This document shows positions 16,583 to 25,523 of a stretch of 37,149 bases of DNA, one piece after another. Origin of the DNA: Thermoplasmata archaeon (GTDB lineage Archaea; Thermoplasmatota; Thermoplasmata; Lutacidiplasmatales; UBA184). The DNA lies in NCBI GenBank assembly GCA_022749845.1, contig JAKIWX010000009.1, positions 1 through 37,149 of the forward strand, given 5' to 3'. The stretch's first letter is position 1. The number at the start of each line of letters is the position of its first letter. Made by a program: the position numbers and the translations under genes. The notes beneath the pieces were generated by a model that was given only the letters and a program-made list of their open reading frames with translations, made no database searches and was not told the DNA's origin.

Positions 16583-18217
16583 TTGGCAAACATCAGCGAG
16601 GTCGTAACCCAACTCGAGCTTCCCCCCTCGGAAGTGACCCTGCTCGGTAGGACCATCGCGAAGGTCCCGGTCGCGACCGTACGGGCCCTCGTTCGAGACC
16701 GGTTGCCGGGTACCATCGTGCTGGTCACTGGGATGACTCCCACGCCTCACGGCGAGGGAAAGACCGTCACCGCGATCGGTCTCGCCATGGGACTGCGACG
16801 ACTCGGGCGGCGCTCGGTCGTGGTCCTCCGCCAACCCTCCCTCGGTCCGACCTTCGGCCTCAAGGGTGGTGCAGCGGGATCCGGCCGGACGAAGCTCGAG
16901 CCGTTCGACGACATCAACCTCGGACTCACCGGCGACATCGAGGCGGTCACCGCGGCCCACAACCTCCTCTCGGCGATGGTCGACAACCAGCTCTACCACT
17001 CGAATCCGGTAAAGCTCGACGCGGGGCAGGTCGTGTGGCCGAGAGCGCTCGACACCGAGGACCGCACCCTTCGTGCGATAGAGACCCGACCCGAGAAGGG
17101 ACCGGGAGCGGCGACGCGCAGGGCCTCCTTCCTCATCACCCCGGCTTCGGAAGTGATGTCAATCCACGGGCTGGCCGAGGACTACGCGGACCTGAAGCGA
17201 CGGTTGGGGAAGATTGTCGTCGGGTTCACCGCCTCGGGAGCTCCGGTTCGGGCCGCCGATCTCTCCGCCGCTGGTGCGATGGCGGCGCTCCTTCGACGAT
17301 CGCTCGAACCGAATGTCGTGCAGACCTCGGAAGGCACCCCCGCACTCGTCCACGGCGGCCCGTTCGGCAACCTTTCGCACGGAACCGCGAGCCGGATTTC
17401 CATCGAGCTCGGGCGGGCCACTTCCGAGTTCTGTGTCGTCGAGGTGGGATTCTCCACGGAGCTGGGGCTCGAGAAATTCGTGGACATCGTCGCCCGTGCC
17501 GCCCGCTTCCACGCCTCTGTCGCCGTGATCGTGGTCACCGCCCGAGCCATCCGCTACCACGGAGTACCGAAAGTCGGCGGCGTCGAACCCCCACCGACGA
17601 ACCCCTTGGGCCCTGGCCTCGAGAATCTGGAGCAGCACATCGCGAACATCCGCGCGTTCGGCCTGCTACCCATCGTGGCCCTCAACCGGTTTGAAGGCGA
17701 CTCCGAGGGCGACCTGGCGGCGATTGCCAGCTTCTGCCGGGAGCAATCCGTTCCTTGCGAGCTCTCCACGGCCCGCGACCAGGGTGGGGGAGGTGCGGAA
17801 CAGCTCGCCAAGGCCGTGATCGAAGCTGCCTCCTCGTCGAAACGCAGCTCACCGATCTACGAGCTCGAGGACTCCCTTCCCTCCATCCTGGGCACGCTCA
17901 CCGTGCGGCTCTACGGCGGGTCGAGTGTCGAACTCCTACCTGGTGCGAGCGCCGACCTAGAGCGTCTGATGAGCTACGGCGAAGCGCGGGGGCCTATTTG
18001 CGTGGCCAAAACGCCCCTCTCGCTTTCGGACGACCCCAAGCGCTTGGGTCGCCCTCGGGGTTTCACGGTGAGGGTGAACCGGTTCGCGCGCGCGTCGGGG
18101 GCCGAGTTCACCCTCGCCTACTTGGGGACGGTCACGGCGATGCCGGGGCTGCCCGAACACCCCGCGGCCGAGCGAATCGACCTGACGGCGGACGGCCGGA
18201 TCACCGGACTAGCCTGA
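16583..18217 (+). CDS. fhs: Formate-tetrahydrofolate ligase
   Basis: The 544-residue protein covers the full length of the family (about 550). It joins formate to tetrahydrofolate with ATP, giving 10-formyl-tetrahydrofolate for one-carbon metabolism. Diagnostic elements are the P-loop TPTPHGEGKT (residues 52-61), GPTFGLKGGAAG (89-99), the DINLGLTGDIEAVTAAHNLL stretch with the MVDNQ motif, the VHGGPFGNLSHG segment and a C-terminal GTVTAMPGLPEHPAAE end. The start is TTG 16583, preceded by GGTGAGG. FTHFS is sporadic in archaea and is known in Thermoplasmatales relatives. No other folate gene is adjacent. Confidence 0.95.
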   Translation: MANISEVVTQLELPPSEVTLLGRTIAKVPVATVRALVRDRLPGTIVLVTGMTPTPHGEGKTVTAIGLAMGLRRLGRRSVVVLRQPSLGPTFGLKGGAAGSGRTKLEPFDDINLGLTGDIEAVTAAHNLLSAMVDNQLYHSNPVKLDAGQVVWPRALDTEDRTLRAIETRPEKGPGAATRRASFLITPASEVMSIHGLAEDYADLKRRLGKIVVGFTASGAPVRAADLSAAGAMAALLRRSLEPNVVQTSEGTPALVHGGPFGNLSHGTASRISIELGRATSEFCVVEVGFSTELGLEKFVDIVARAARFHASVAVIVVTARAIRYHGVPKVGGVEPPPTNPLGPGLENLEQHIANIRAFGLLPIVALNRFEGDSEGDLAAIASFCREQSVPCELSTARDQGGGGAEQLAKAVIEAASSSKRSSPIYELEDSLPSILGTLTVRLYGGSSVELLPGASADLERLMSYGEARGPICVAKTPLSLSDDPKRLGRPRGFTVRVNRFARASGAEFTLAYLGTVTAMPGLPEHPAAERIDLTADGRITGLA

Positions 18218-18336
18218 TCCCGACGTGGGGAACGAGTCCGACGCCGCCCGGCCATTTCCGAACCTCTCGCGGTTGCCCGGTTCCTACCAATCCGGCTGTC
18301 CGCGCCTCAGACACACCCAGCGCGGTTTACCTAGAA

Positions 18337-18349
18337 CCTAATAATTAGG
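18337..18349. promoter_or_regulatory. Palindromic operator candidate for the DtxR-family regulator
   Basis: CCTAAT-A-ATTAGG is a perfect 6-bp inverted repeat around one base, five bases upstream of the TATA box of the regulator gene. A further half-site, ACCTAG, lies just upstream at 18329-18334. TTAGG/CCTAA half-sites are typical of DtxR/IdeR boxes. Binding here would cover the BRE/TFB region and block initiation. The regulator gene and the Zn/Mn transporter follow directly, so self-regulation by metal is inferred. Confidence 0.55.
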
Positions 18350-18354
18350 GCCAC

Positions 18355-18362
18355 CTTTAAAT
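18355..18362 (+). promoter_or_regulatory. TATA box of the metal regulator/transporter operon
   Basis: CTTTAAAT, centred 27 nt before ATG 18386. This spacing predicts a leaderless mRNA. Confidence 0.6.
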
Positions 18363-18385
18363 CTTCTGCTCGGGTTCTCCTTCTC

Positions 18386-18808
18386 ATGGAGCCCCTGCAG
18401 CGGCTGACTCGCCGTCAGCTCGATGCGTTGCGGTCGATTGCGACGGAGGAGAGACCGGGGCCGGGTGTCCCGCTCAACAACACCGCCTCCGCGCTCGGAG
18501 TGCGTGCGCCCTCCGCTCTCGGCTACCTGACCCCCTTGGAGGAGCTAGGGCTCATCTCGCGCCACCGCGGGAAATCGAAGCTCACCCCGAGGGGCCGAAG
18601 TACCCTCGTTGAGTACCAACGGCACCACCGAGTCGCGGAGAATCTGTTCAGTCGGCTCGGGCTATCGCCGAAGGATACGTGCGCGGCGGCCCGTGAGGTC
18701 GACCTGGCCATGTCGCACGCGACGGTCGAACGTGTGTGCGTGGCCGAACAGCATCCAAGCGTCTGTCCCCACGGGCAGCCCATCCCCCCGTGCTCCGCGG
18801 ACCGGTAA
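18386..18808 (+). CDS. DtxR/SirR-type metal-dependent transcriptional regulator
   Basis: The 140-residue protein has an N-terminal winged helix (NNTASALGVRAPSALGYLTPLEELGLISRHRG, residues about 31-62) and the DtxR dimerisation/metal region (EYQRHHRVAENLFSRLGLSP ... VERV ... HPSVCPHGQPIP). The HPxxCPHGxPIP end is diagnostic. There is no C-terminal SH3/FeoA domain, as in MntR-like short forms. In place of the usual Glu-His ligand pair (W-E-H-x-x-S in DtxR) the protein reads REVDLAMS, with Asp and Leu, so the metal site differs. It probably represses the downstream importer genes, 12 bases away, by binding the palindrome at 18337. Confidence 0.85.
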   Translation: MEPLQRLTRRQLDALRSIATEERPGPGVPLNNTASALGVRAPSALGYLTPLEELGLISRHRGKSKLTPRGRSTLVEYQRHHRVAENLFSRLGLSPKDTCAAAREVDLAMSHATVERVCVAEQHPSVCPHGQPIPPCSADR

Positions 18809-18820
18809 GGGCGCCGAGAC

Positions 18821-19834
18821 ATGGCCGGAACGACGACGGACACGGGGCATCCCATCGCTCCGGTCCCGGGGTCCCCCCACGCGTCGCTCGGCACGCGCTC
18901 CCCATCGCACAAGAGCTCCCGGGCCGCGCCCATCGCCCTTGTCGTCCTCCTCCTCCTCGCGGGGACGCTCGTAGCGATCCACTTGAGCGCCAAGCCGGTC
19001 CCTCTCGGCACCTCCTGCGGTGGGATCCAGGTCGTCGCGGCCGAGAACTTCTGGGGGAGCCTGATCGGGCAGCTCGGCGGCACCCGCGTGTGCGTCGTGA
19101 GCATCGTGTCCGACCCTAACGCCGACCCTCACGAGTACGAGACGAGCACGGTGGATGCGGTTGCGATCGCGAACGCGCATCTCGTGATCGAGAACGGTGC
19201 GGGCTACGACGATTGGTGCCTCCACCTCGTGTCGGCGAGCAACTCTCCCCACCAGATCGTCCTCAACATCGCGACGCTCCTCGGGAAGGTCTCCGGCGAC
19301 AACCCGCACTTCTGGTACGGCGCGGCGTACGTGAACGCGAGCCTGGCCGCGATGTTCGGGGACCTCGTCGCCATCGACGGGACGGACCGCGCCTACTTCC
19401 AGTCGCAGTACGCGCTCCTCAACGCCTCCCTGACGCAGGAGGTCCTCCTCCGCGAGAACGAAATTCGGGCGCAGTATGTCGGAACGGCCGTAGCGTCCAC
19501 CGAGAGCATTTTCGTCTACCTGGCGAACTCGACGGGACTCGACCTCGTTTCTCCCCCAGCCTTCATGAACGCCGTCTCCGAAGGGAACGACCCGCCGATC
19601 GCGAGTGTCACCGAGTTCGAGAATCAGTTGCAGAGCGGGAACGTGAGCCTGCTCGTGTACAACGAGCAGACGCTGACGCCGCTCACCGAACAGATGAAGA
19701 ACCTCTCGGTGCAGCACCACATCCCCGTCGTCGGAGTGACCGAGACGATCCTGCCGTCGGGCACGAGCTTCGAGGTGTGGATGGGGGGACAGTTGCTCGC
19801 TCTCCAGAACGCCCTCGCCCAGCGGGCTCCCTGA
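18821..19834 (+). CDS. Zinc/manganese ABC transporter substrate-binding protein
   Basis: The 337-residue protein has a polar N-terminus, a membrane anchor at about residues 36-56 (APIALVVLLLLAGTLVAIHL) and a cluster A-I (ZnuA/TroA) binding domain. Visible ligand motifs are NADPHEYE (first His), GDNPHFWYG (second His) and VASTESIFVYL. The long acidic/His loop of ZnuA is absent, which is more like manganese or generic metal binders. It captures the metal ion outside the cell and delivers it to the permease encoded two genes downstream. It is the second gene of the regulator operon; two bases separate it from the ATPase gene. Confidence 0.9.
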   Translation: MAGTTTDTGHPIAPVPGSPHASLGTRSPSHKSSRAAPIALVVLLLLAGTLVAIHLSAKPVPLGTSCGGIQVVAAENFWGSLIGQLGGTRVCVVSIVSDPNADPHEYETSTVDAVAIANAHLVIENGAGYDDWCLHLVSASNSPHQIVLNIATLLGKVSGDNPHFWYGAAYVNASLAAMFGDLVAIDGTDRAYFQSQYALLNASLTQEVLLRENEIRAQYVGTAVASTESIFVYLANSTGLDLVSPPAFMNAVSEGNDPPIASVTEFENQLQSGNVSLLVYNEQTLTPLTEQMKNLSVQHHIPVVGVTETILPSGTSFEVWMGGQLLALQNALAQRAP

Positions 19835-19836
19835 GA

Positions 19837-20736
19837 ATGAGCGCAGCGGGCCAGGGGCCACGGACTCCCCCGTCCTCCGCACCGGCGACCTCGGTCGTGC
19901 GTGCGAACCGCCTGGAGGTCGGTTATCGAGGAGCCCCGGTCTGGCAGGACGCGAACTTCTCAATAGAGCGGGGAGAGTTCGTGGCGGTCATCGGCCCGAA
20001 CGGCGCCGGCAAGACGACCTTGTTCCGACTCCTGCTCGGCCTCCACCCCCCGCTCGGCGGCACCCTGTCGGTGTTCGACGCACCTCCGCGCCGGGGAAGC
20101 CCGAAGATCGGGTACGTACCCCAGCGGCACACGATCGATTACGAGACCCACGTGCGCTGCTTCGAACTGGTGCGGCTCGGCTTCTCCGGCCATCGCTGGG
20201 GCTTTCCACTCTCGAGGCGCGCGGAGACGGAGGCCGCTTGGGAAGCGCTCGAAGCGGTGGGAGGGGCCGAGTTCGCCGACCGCCCGCTGAGCGCCCTCTC
20301 GGGGGGGGAGCTGCAGCGCGTGTTCCTCGCCGAGGCGCTCGTGAGCCGCCCGGAGCTGCTCCTGCTCGACGAACCGCTCTCGAACCTCGACCTTCGACGC
20401 GCGAAGGAACTCGTGGGACTCGTGAACGGGATCGTCCGCTCGAGGGGCGTGACGGCGTTCCTTGTGGCCCACGACATCAATCCGCTCATCCAGTACTTGG
20501 ACCGGGTCCTCTACCTCGCGAACGGCCGGGTGGCGAGCGGCACTCCCCAGGAGGTGCTCACCTCCGAGAGCCTGTCCCAGCTCTACGGGGTTCCCGTGGA
20601 GGTGTTGCGCGATTCGAGGGGCAACATCGTGATCGTCGGCGGCGAAGGTCACGTCGAGGGGGAGCTCGTCGGAGGAGAGGATCATCACGAGGGCGAACTC
20701 GCGGGCGGCGGCTTCCGCGGAGGAGGGGCCGGATGA
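19837..20736 (+). CDS. Zinc/manganese ABC transporter ATP-binding protein
   Basis: The 299-residue ATPase has Walker A GPNGAGKTT (residues 53-61), Q-loop VPQRH (94-98), signature LSGGE (154-158), Walker B LLLLDEP (174-180) and the switch His in AHD (211-213). The ATG 19837 start follows the binding-protein stop by two bases. After the normal end the protein has a 30-residue tail rich in Gly, Glu and His (GEGHVEGELVGGEDHHEGEL), which may bind metal. It powers import together with the overlapping permease. Confidence 0.93.
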   Translation: MSAAGQGPRTPPSSAPATSVVRANRLEVGYRGAPVWQDANFSIERGEFVAVIGPNGAGKTTLFRLLLGLHPPLGGTLSVFDAPPRRGSPKIGYVPQRHTIDYETHVRCFELVRLGFSGHRWGFPLSRRAETEAAWEALEAVGGAEFADRPLSALSGGELQRVFLAEALVSRPELLLLDEPLSNLDLRRAKELVGLVNGIVRSRGVTAFLVAHDINPLIQYLDRVLYLANGRVASGTPQEVLTSESLSQLYGVPVEVLRDSRGNIVIVGGEGHVEGELVGGEDHHEGELAGGGFRGGGAG

Positions 20737-21650
20737 GCGCGTTCAGCTACGACCTCATCGGCGACGTCCAGCAGATGCTCCGGTACCAGTTCATGGTGCA
20801 CGCCTTCGAGGCCGGCACCCTCATCGCGATCGTCGCCGGCATCGTCGGCTACCTTGTCGTGCTGCGTCGGTCCGCGTTCGCAGCGCACGCGCTAGCCCAC
20901 ACGGGCTTCGCCGGGGCCGCCGGCGCGGTCCTCCTGGGGGTGAACCCCGTCTTCGGTTTGCTCCTGTTCACGACGGTGAGCGGCTCGGCGATGGCCACCC
21001 TCGGCCGCCGCGCCGCGCACCGGGACGTGGAGATCGGCACCGTGCTCGCGTTCATGCTGGGGCTCGGACTCCTGTTCATCAACCTCTACCGTGGCGGGGT
21101 CGCGACCGAGACCTACTCCATCCTGTTCGGGGAGATCCTGGGCATCAGCGGCGACGCCGTCCTCCTCACCCTCGAGGCGTTCGTCGTGCTCCTTCTCGTG
21201 CTCGCCGTCGTGTACCGTCCCCTCCTGTTCTCGGCGCTCGACGAAGACGTCGCCGAAGCGAAGGGGCTCTCCATCCTGCTCCTTGGCGTGATTTTCATGC
21301 TGCTCGTCGCGGTCGCGGTGTCGATGGCGGTCCAGGTGGTGGGCGTCCTCCTCGTCTTCTCGCTCATGGTGACTCCGGCGGCCATCGCGGTCCGCCTCTC
21401 GAATCGACCGGGGTACGCCATCGCCATCTCCATCGGGGTGGCGCTCGGCGCAACCTGGGCCGGGCTCTTTGTCGCCTGGTACGAGCCCTACCCGGTGAGC
21501 TTCTTCATCACGAGCATCGTCTTCGCATTGTATCTCGCGGTTCGGGCGTCGCAGGCGCTCGCCGAGTGGGCGGGGAAGCGAAATCGCGCGATGAGCATCA
21601 CCTCCCGCCTACGGAAGCTTCTGCGCAAGTCTGACCCGCGAGGGACCTAG
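20733..21650 (+). CDS. Zinc/manganese ABC transporter permease (ABC-3 family)
   Basis: The 305-residue membrane protein starts at ATG 20733, overlapping the ATPase stop by four bases. It has eight or nine hydrophobic helices and the ABC-3 hallmarks: an N-terminal YQFMVHAFEAGTLIAIVAGIVGYLVVLR, SAFAAHALAHTGFAG, and the QVVGVLLVFSLMVTPAAIA coupling segment. This family forms the membrane channel of ZnuB/MntB-type importers. It closes the operon begun by the DtxR-type regulator. Confidence 0.93.
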   Translation: MSAFSYDLIGDVQQMLRYQFMVHAFEAGTLIAIVAGIVGYLVVLRRSAFAAHALAHTGFAGAAGAVLLGVNPVFGLLLFTTVSGSAMATLGRRAAHRDVEIGTVLAFMLGLGLLFINLYRGGVATETYSILFGEILGISGDAVLLTLEAFVVLLLVLAVVYRPLLFSALDEDVAEAKGLSILLLGVIFMLLVAVAVSMAVQVVGVLLVFSLMVTPAAIAVRLSNRPGYAIAISIGVALGATWAGLFVAWYEPYPVSFFITSIVFALYLAVRASQALAEWAGKRNRAMSITSRLRKLLRKSDPRGT

Positions 21651-21667
21651 TACCCTCCGGGAGACCT

Positions 21668-22336
21668 GTGAGCGAACCGAGCGCCAAGGAAGCGAGGGTC
21701 AGGGTGGCCGCCCAGGTCAAGAAACTCGGGCTCTTGCCCTTCACCGACTCGAAGGCCCCCTCGTTGGTCTCACTGGTTGCCGGTGCGCCCATCGCGGGTT
21801 CCTGGTGGGGCCATCCCGCGGGGGGGCTGATCTACGAGGTGGGCGAAGCGCTCGAGGCGGAACCCGGAGTTCTCCTCGTACGGCTCTGGCGAGGGAAGCG
21901 AACGTTGGTGGACCGGCGACTTTGGCCGGCGCTCGTTCGGGTAGGGGAGTCCCACGAAAGCTGGCAGACCCAAGGGCTCGATGGGCCCGCCTCCGAACTG
22001 CTCGCGCTCGTAAGGGGCGCAGGTTGCGTTCGTAACGACTCTCTCTCGGGGTGGGGGCCGAAGGGCGCCTCGCGGCTATCGGATCCCTTTCGCACTCTGG
22101 AGCGGCGGTTGCTTGCGGTTACCCGTTCGGTGCACACATCTTCGGGAGCGCACGCCCTCGAGGCCGAGAGCTGGAGCTCTTGGAGCAGCGGCCGACACCT
22201 CCCCAAGTTCCGGGGCACCGTCGCCCAGGCGCAACACGAGATCGAGGATGCGTCCCGGAGGCTCGCACCGGGCGTCGACCCCAGGAATCTGCTGCCTTGG
22301 GGAGTTCGGGGAGGAAGCAGGCCGACCCGAGGCTGA
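21668..22336 (+). CDS. Conserved-looking protein of unknown function
   Basis: The 222-residue soluble protein starts at GTG 21668, 17 bases after the permease. Features are LVAGAPIAGSWWGHPAGGLIYEV (residues about 35-57), a TLVDRRLWPALV stretch, ERRLLAVTRSVHTSSGAHA and SWSSWSS. Aromatic-rich WW-GHP and the HT-x3-GAHA pattern suggest a conserved fold, perhaps nucleic-acid related, but I recognise no family with certainty. It may be read through from the transporter operon. Bases 22337-22527 downstream contain nothing recognisable. Confidence 0.6.
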   Translation: MSEPSAKEARVRVAAQVKKLGLLPFTDSKAPSLVSLVAGAPIAGSWWGHPAGGLIYEVGEALEAEPGVLLVRLWRGKRTLVDRRLWPALVRVGESHESWQTQGLDGPASELLALVRGAGCVRNDSLSGWGPKGASRLSDPFRTLERRLLAVTRSVHTSSGAHALEAESWSSWSSGRHLPKFRGTVAQAQHEIEDASRRLAPGVDPRNLLPWGVRGGSRPTRG

Positions 22337-22527
22337 GCGCCCCTTGCTGGCCCTCGGACTGGGACCGAATGCGATCAGTGATTCGGGCCCGGGAAGCGGC
22401 TCGAACGACGATCCGGTCGGCCCCTAGCGAGGCGAGCACCGGGGCCCGGCTCGACCAAGCGGGACGCGGCGGGAAGTAGCCCAGCAGGGCAAGCCGACCG
22501 TAGCGGAAACGAACCGATCCAAGCGGT

Positions 22528-24684
22528 TCAGCGGGAGGGAGGTACCTCGGTTACTCTCCTTCGGAACTGGAGGACAACGGCAAGCAACGCGACGCCTAGT
22601 CCTGCTGCGAGGATTCCGAGCCCTACCGCCTCGATCCACGGAACCGACGCCGAGGCGATCGGCGCCAGCTCAATGTGGACGTACGTCGCGGAACCGGGGG
22701 AGATGGAGATGTTCTCTCGGTAGGTCGAGTACCCGGGGTGCGCAACCACGAGGAGGTAGGTTCCGGGCTTGAGTTGATCTACCAAAAAGATGCCCCCGAC
22801 CGGACCCGGAACGGTCGCCCCGTTCAGAAGAATTGTTGCCGACGTTGGAGTCACGGTACCGTCGAGCGAGCCGTTGAACTCAAGAAACTGTATCGTCCGC
22901 TGAAGGTTCTGGCCCGCCACGGTCAGCGCGATCGTGAGAGAATAGAAGCCGCGGGCCTCGGTCGATGGGGACACTTGGTAGGATCCGTTCGCGAGAGAGA
23001 AGTTGAGGTCGGGACCGAAGCTCACCTGGGTCACATTGCCGATTTGAACCAGCCACGTGGAGCCGTTGGGGAGACCGGACTCGGAGAAGGTCACGACCCC
23101 CTCCGTCTCGGACCAGGGTACGGCAACGGTTACATTCGACCCGCTGACGTTCAACGATTGGAGTTCGTTCTGAGGGTGGAATCCGGCGACGTAGCCAATT
23201 CGAAGCGGGTAGTTTCCGTTGGGCAACCAGAACCCAACGGTGGAGGTCACCGAGTTGTTGGCGAAGCCCGACACGGATGCCAACCATCGGGTCCCCGAAG
23301 GCAGCCCGGATTCGTTCACGTTGATTCGGTAAAGCTCCTGATACCCCAGGTGGAGCGTCGTCGTGGTGTTCCCGTGGACCCAGACTGCGAAGCCTCCGTA
23401 GCCGTTGCTCCCTTGACTGACCTGGAACGTGTAGTTTCCTGAGGGAAGGGCAAGAGCCACCCATCCTCCTCGGAATCCGATCCGATGTCCGAGGCCCGCC
23501 TCGACGGAGAGTCGGCCCTGCTGCCCCGGCCTGCCGGAGGACGCTGCGCCGGCAAAGTAGGCCATCATGTTTCCGTAGGAGAGGTCGACTTCGACGATTA
23601 GCTGGCCCCAGAGGCTCGGACTGATCGGCTTGTAAAGGAGTCCGCGTCCCGCGCCCAGGTGCCACCCCCATCCCAAGTACTGGCCGCCGTTGGTGGCGTT
23701 CTCGACGATGTTGTTGACTGTTTCGGCGGTGTTGCTGCCGAAGTTGTAGGTGTACGGAGCGGTCTGGTAGTTGTAGGCGTTCGCGAAGTAGAGATAGAAA
23801 TTCATGTCCGCGGCCGACACTGTCGTGGTCTCGCCGTTCTGCTCGCCTCCGAGGATGAACTCCGCGTCGTAGAACAGGTTCGCCGGATTGTAGCCGTACC
23901 CGTCGACGAGGAACCGGGATTCGCTGAATCCGGCGGCCCAAGGGAAGCTCACCGAGTCGAAGAGATTGATTCCGTTCCCGTCGTTGAAGTAGAACGCTAC
24001 GGTGGGGACACCCGCCTCGAGGTCGGTCGCGACGTTCAGCGTGAGAGAGTACGGGGGCGTGAGCTTGGTGCAGGACCCGGTGTTCGTCCCTCCTCCGCTG
24101 TTGCACGAGTCGAATCCGTAAAAGGTCGTGCCCTTGAAGTTGACCAATTGGCCCTGCCCCGAGAGCGTCGTCGGCAGAATATTGGCGCTTGGAGCGCTCA
24201 GGTTCCAGATGTTGTTGTTGATGTCCATGTGGCCGTTCGACGTGTTGTAGTCGGCGACGTCCTGGATCCAGTAGTCGTACTGGGATCCCTGAAAACAGAA
24301 GACCTGGCAAAGGGCCAGGTTCACGTTGAGCTGGAAGCTCACGCTCGGGTTGGTGCCCGACGCGTTGAGGGCCTGGATGGAGTTGATCGACGCGTCCCCC
24401 TCGAAGCTCGTGGTCACGTACTGGTAGGGAAACCCGAAGGTATCGACCCCGTAGTCGGTTATGCCCATGGGCGCGGGCTCAAACCGGTAGTTCTTCGAGA
24501 CGTTCACGGCATGGGCGGGGGTCAGGGCGGGCCGCTGCGTCACCGTCCGAGGGGCTGCGGTGTGTGGGTGCTTCCCGTCCGAAAACTTGGCTACCGGCGG
24601 TTGGGGAGCCAACGTCGACGAGAGCAAGCCCGGGAGGGGAGAGACCAGGAGGAGGACCACCAGCCCGGTCCATACCGTGTTCAT
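22528..24684 (-). CDS. Thermopsin-family (A5) acid peptidase, membrane-anchored
   Basis: The 718-residue protein has a signal peptide (VWTGLVVLLLVSPLPGLL), a short pro-like region and a thermopsin domain at about residues 60-440. Typical segments are EPAPMGITDYGV, SINSIQALN, VSFQLNVNL, YDYWIQDVADY and YGYNPANLFYDAEFILGG. Thermopsins are secreted acid proteases active at low pH. Next come two modules beginning F/V-x-E-S-GLP-x-G-T/S-x-W (about 455-600), a PEGA-like beta domain (about 607-675) and a membrane helix near 685-705 with a basic end. The protein is therefore displayed on the outer face. Two CxxxxC-type pairs (CQVFC; CNSG...C) could form disulfides made by the VKOR system. Confidence 0.88.
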   Translation of the reverse strand: MNTVWTGLVVLLLVSPLPGLLSSTLAPQPPVAKFSDGKHPHTAAPRTVTQRPALTPAHAVNVSKNYRFEPAPMGITDYGVDTFGFPYQYVTTSFEGDASINSIQALNASGTNPSVSFQLNVNLALCQVFCFQGSQYDYWIQDVADYNTSNGHMDINNNIWNLSAPSANILPTTLSGQGQLVNFKGTTFYGFDSCNSGGGTNTGSCTKLTPPYSLTLNVATDLEAGVPTVAFYFNDGNGINLFDSVSFPWAAGFSESRFLVDGYGYNPANLFYDAEFILGGEQNGETTTVSAADMNFYLYFANAYNYQTAPYTYNFGSNTAETVNNIVENATNGGQYLGWGWHLGAGRGLLYKPISPSLWGQLIVEVDLSYGNMMAYFAGAASSGRPGQQGRLSVEAGLGHRIGFRGGWVALALPSGNYTFQVSQGSNGYGGFAVWVHGNTTTTLHLGYQELYRINVNESGLPSGTRWLASVSGFANNSVTSTVGFWLPNGNYPLRIGYVAGFHPQNELQSLNVSGSNVTVAVPWSETEGVVTFSESGLPNGSTWLVQIGNVTQVSFGPDLNFSLANGSYQVSPSTEARGFYSLTIALTVAGQNLQRTIQFLEFNGSLDGTVTPTSATILLNGATVPGPVGGIFLVDQLKPGTYLLVVAHPGYSTYRENISISPGSATYVHIELAPIASASVPWIEAVGLGILAAGLGVALLAVVLQFRRRVTEVPPSR

Positions 24685-24720
24685 CGCGCCTCACCAGGGA
24701 TGGAGGTGAGAAGGGCTCCG

Positions 24721-24728
24721 GATATAGG
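24721..24728 (-). promoter_or_regulatory. TATA box of the thermopsin gene
   Basis: CCTATATC on the minus strand lies 40 nt before ATG 24684. This gives a leader of about 14 nt containing GGTGAGG, a plausible ribosome-binding site. Bases 24729-24947, up to the divergent DUF1801 gene, show no other clear element. Confidence 0.5.
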
Positions 24729-24947
24729 AACCCTCGCCCGCGGCACGGCGGGGTTCGCAATCCAACGGAGCGGATCGCCCGGCGGAATGGCGGTGACTCC
24801 TCCCCCGCCAGGCTGAGCGGGCTCCGACCTGCCTTGAGGAATGCACCCCTGGCACGCTCGTGTCTCCCTTCGTCGATCCCACGCTCCCCTCCGACATATG
24901 GGGCCCTAAACTCGTACCTCAAGCCGATCAAAAAAGTGCGTCGTCCC

Positions 24948-25502
24948 ATGGCGGGAAAGAAAAGAACGCAGCTGGTCTCACCGAACTCCGCGGGCGGATT
25001 CACGGACCAGGAACGAGCCGCGTTTAGAGAGACCGTCCGCGAGCGAAGATCTCCCCCACGGCCAGGCACGGGGGACGGGAAGACCAACGTCCTCGCCAAG
25101 ATCGCCGAGATGCAACCGTCGGATCGGCGCATGGCCGAGCGAATCCATGCCCTCATCCGGGCCGCTGCCCCAGGCCTCACTCCGAAGACTTGGTACGGGA
25201 TGCCGGCCTACTCCAAAGACGACAATCTGCTCGGCTTCTTCCGGAGCGCCGAGAAGTTCAAGACGCGGTACCCGACGCTCGGCTTCAGCGACGAAGCGAA
25301 CCTCGACGAAGGTCGCATACGGCCGACCGACGACGCGCTCGTGGAGCTGACGGGAACGGAAGAGGCGCGGATTGCCGCCCTCGTGAAAAGAGCCGTGGGT
25401 TGTAGCTCTAGGTTGAACGTAACCATGCAACTGGCCGGACCGCGCTCCGGCCCGAGATCAGCGACCGAGCGAACTGACAGGCGCCCGGCGAGTAGCGAGT
25501 AA
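24948..25502 (+). CDS. DUF1801/YdhG-like protein
   Basis: The 184-residue protein starts at ATG 24948; a longer frame upstream overlaps the divergent promoter region and is not used. The central part (residues about 60-150) matches the DUF1801 fold: MAERIHALIRAAAPGLTPKTWYGMPAY, then GFFRSAEKFKTRYPTLGF and VELTGTEEARIAALVKRAVG. Relatives are small cytoplasmic proteins of uncertain, possibly iron- or stress-related, function. The N-terminal 50 residues and the last 34 are charged and low in complexity, unlike short family members. The gene converges on the Kelch/PKD gene, with 21 bases between their stops. Confidence 0.75.
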   Translation: MAGKKRTQLVSPNSAGGFTDQERAAFRETVRERRSPPRPGTGDGKTNVLAKIAEMQPSDRRMAERIHALIRAAAPGLTPKTWYGMPAYSKDDNLLGFFRSAEKFKTRYPTLGFSDEANLDEGRIRPTDDALVELTGTEEARIAALVKRAVGCSSRLNVTMQLAGPRSGPRSATERTDRRPASSE

Positions 25503-25523
25503 CACCAAATCCTGAAGGGGTGC

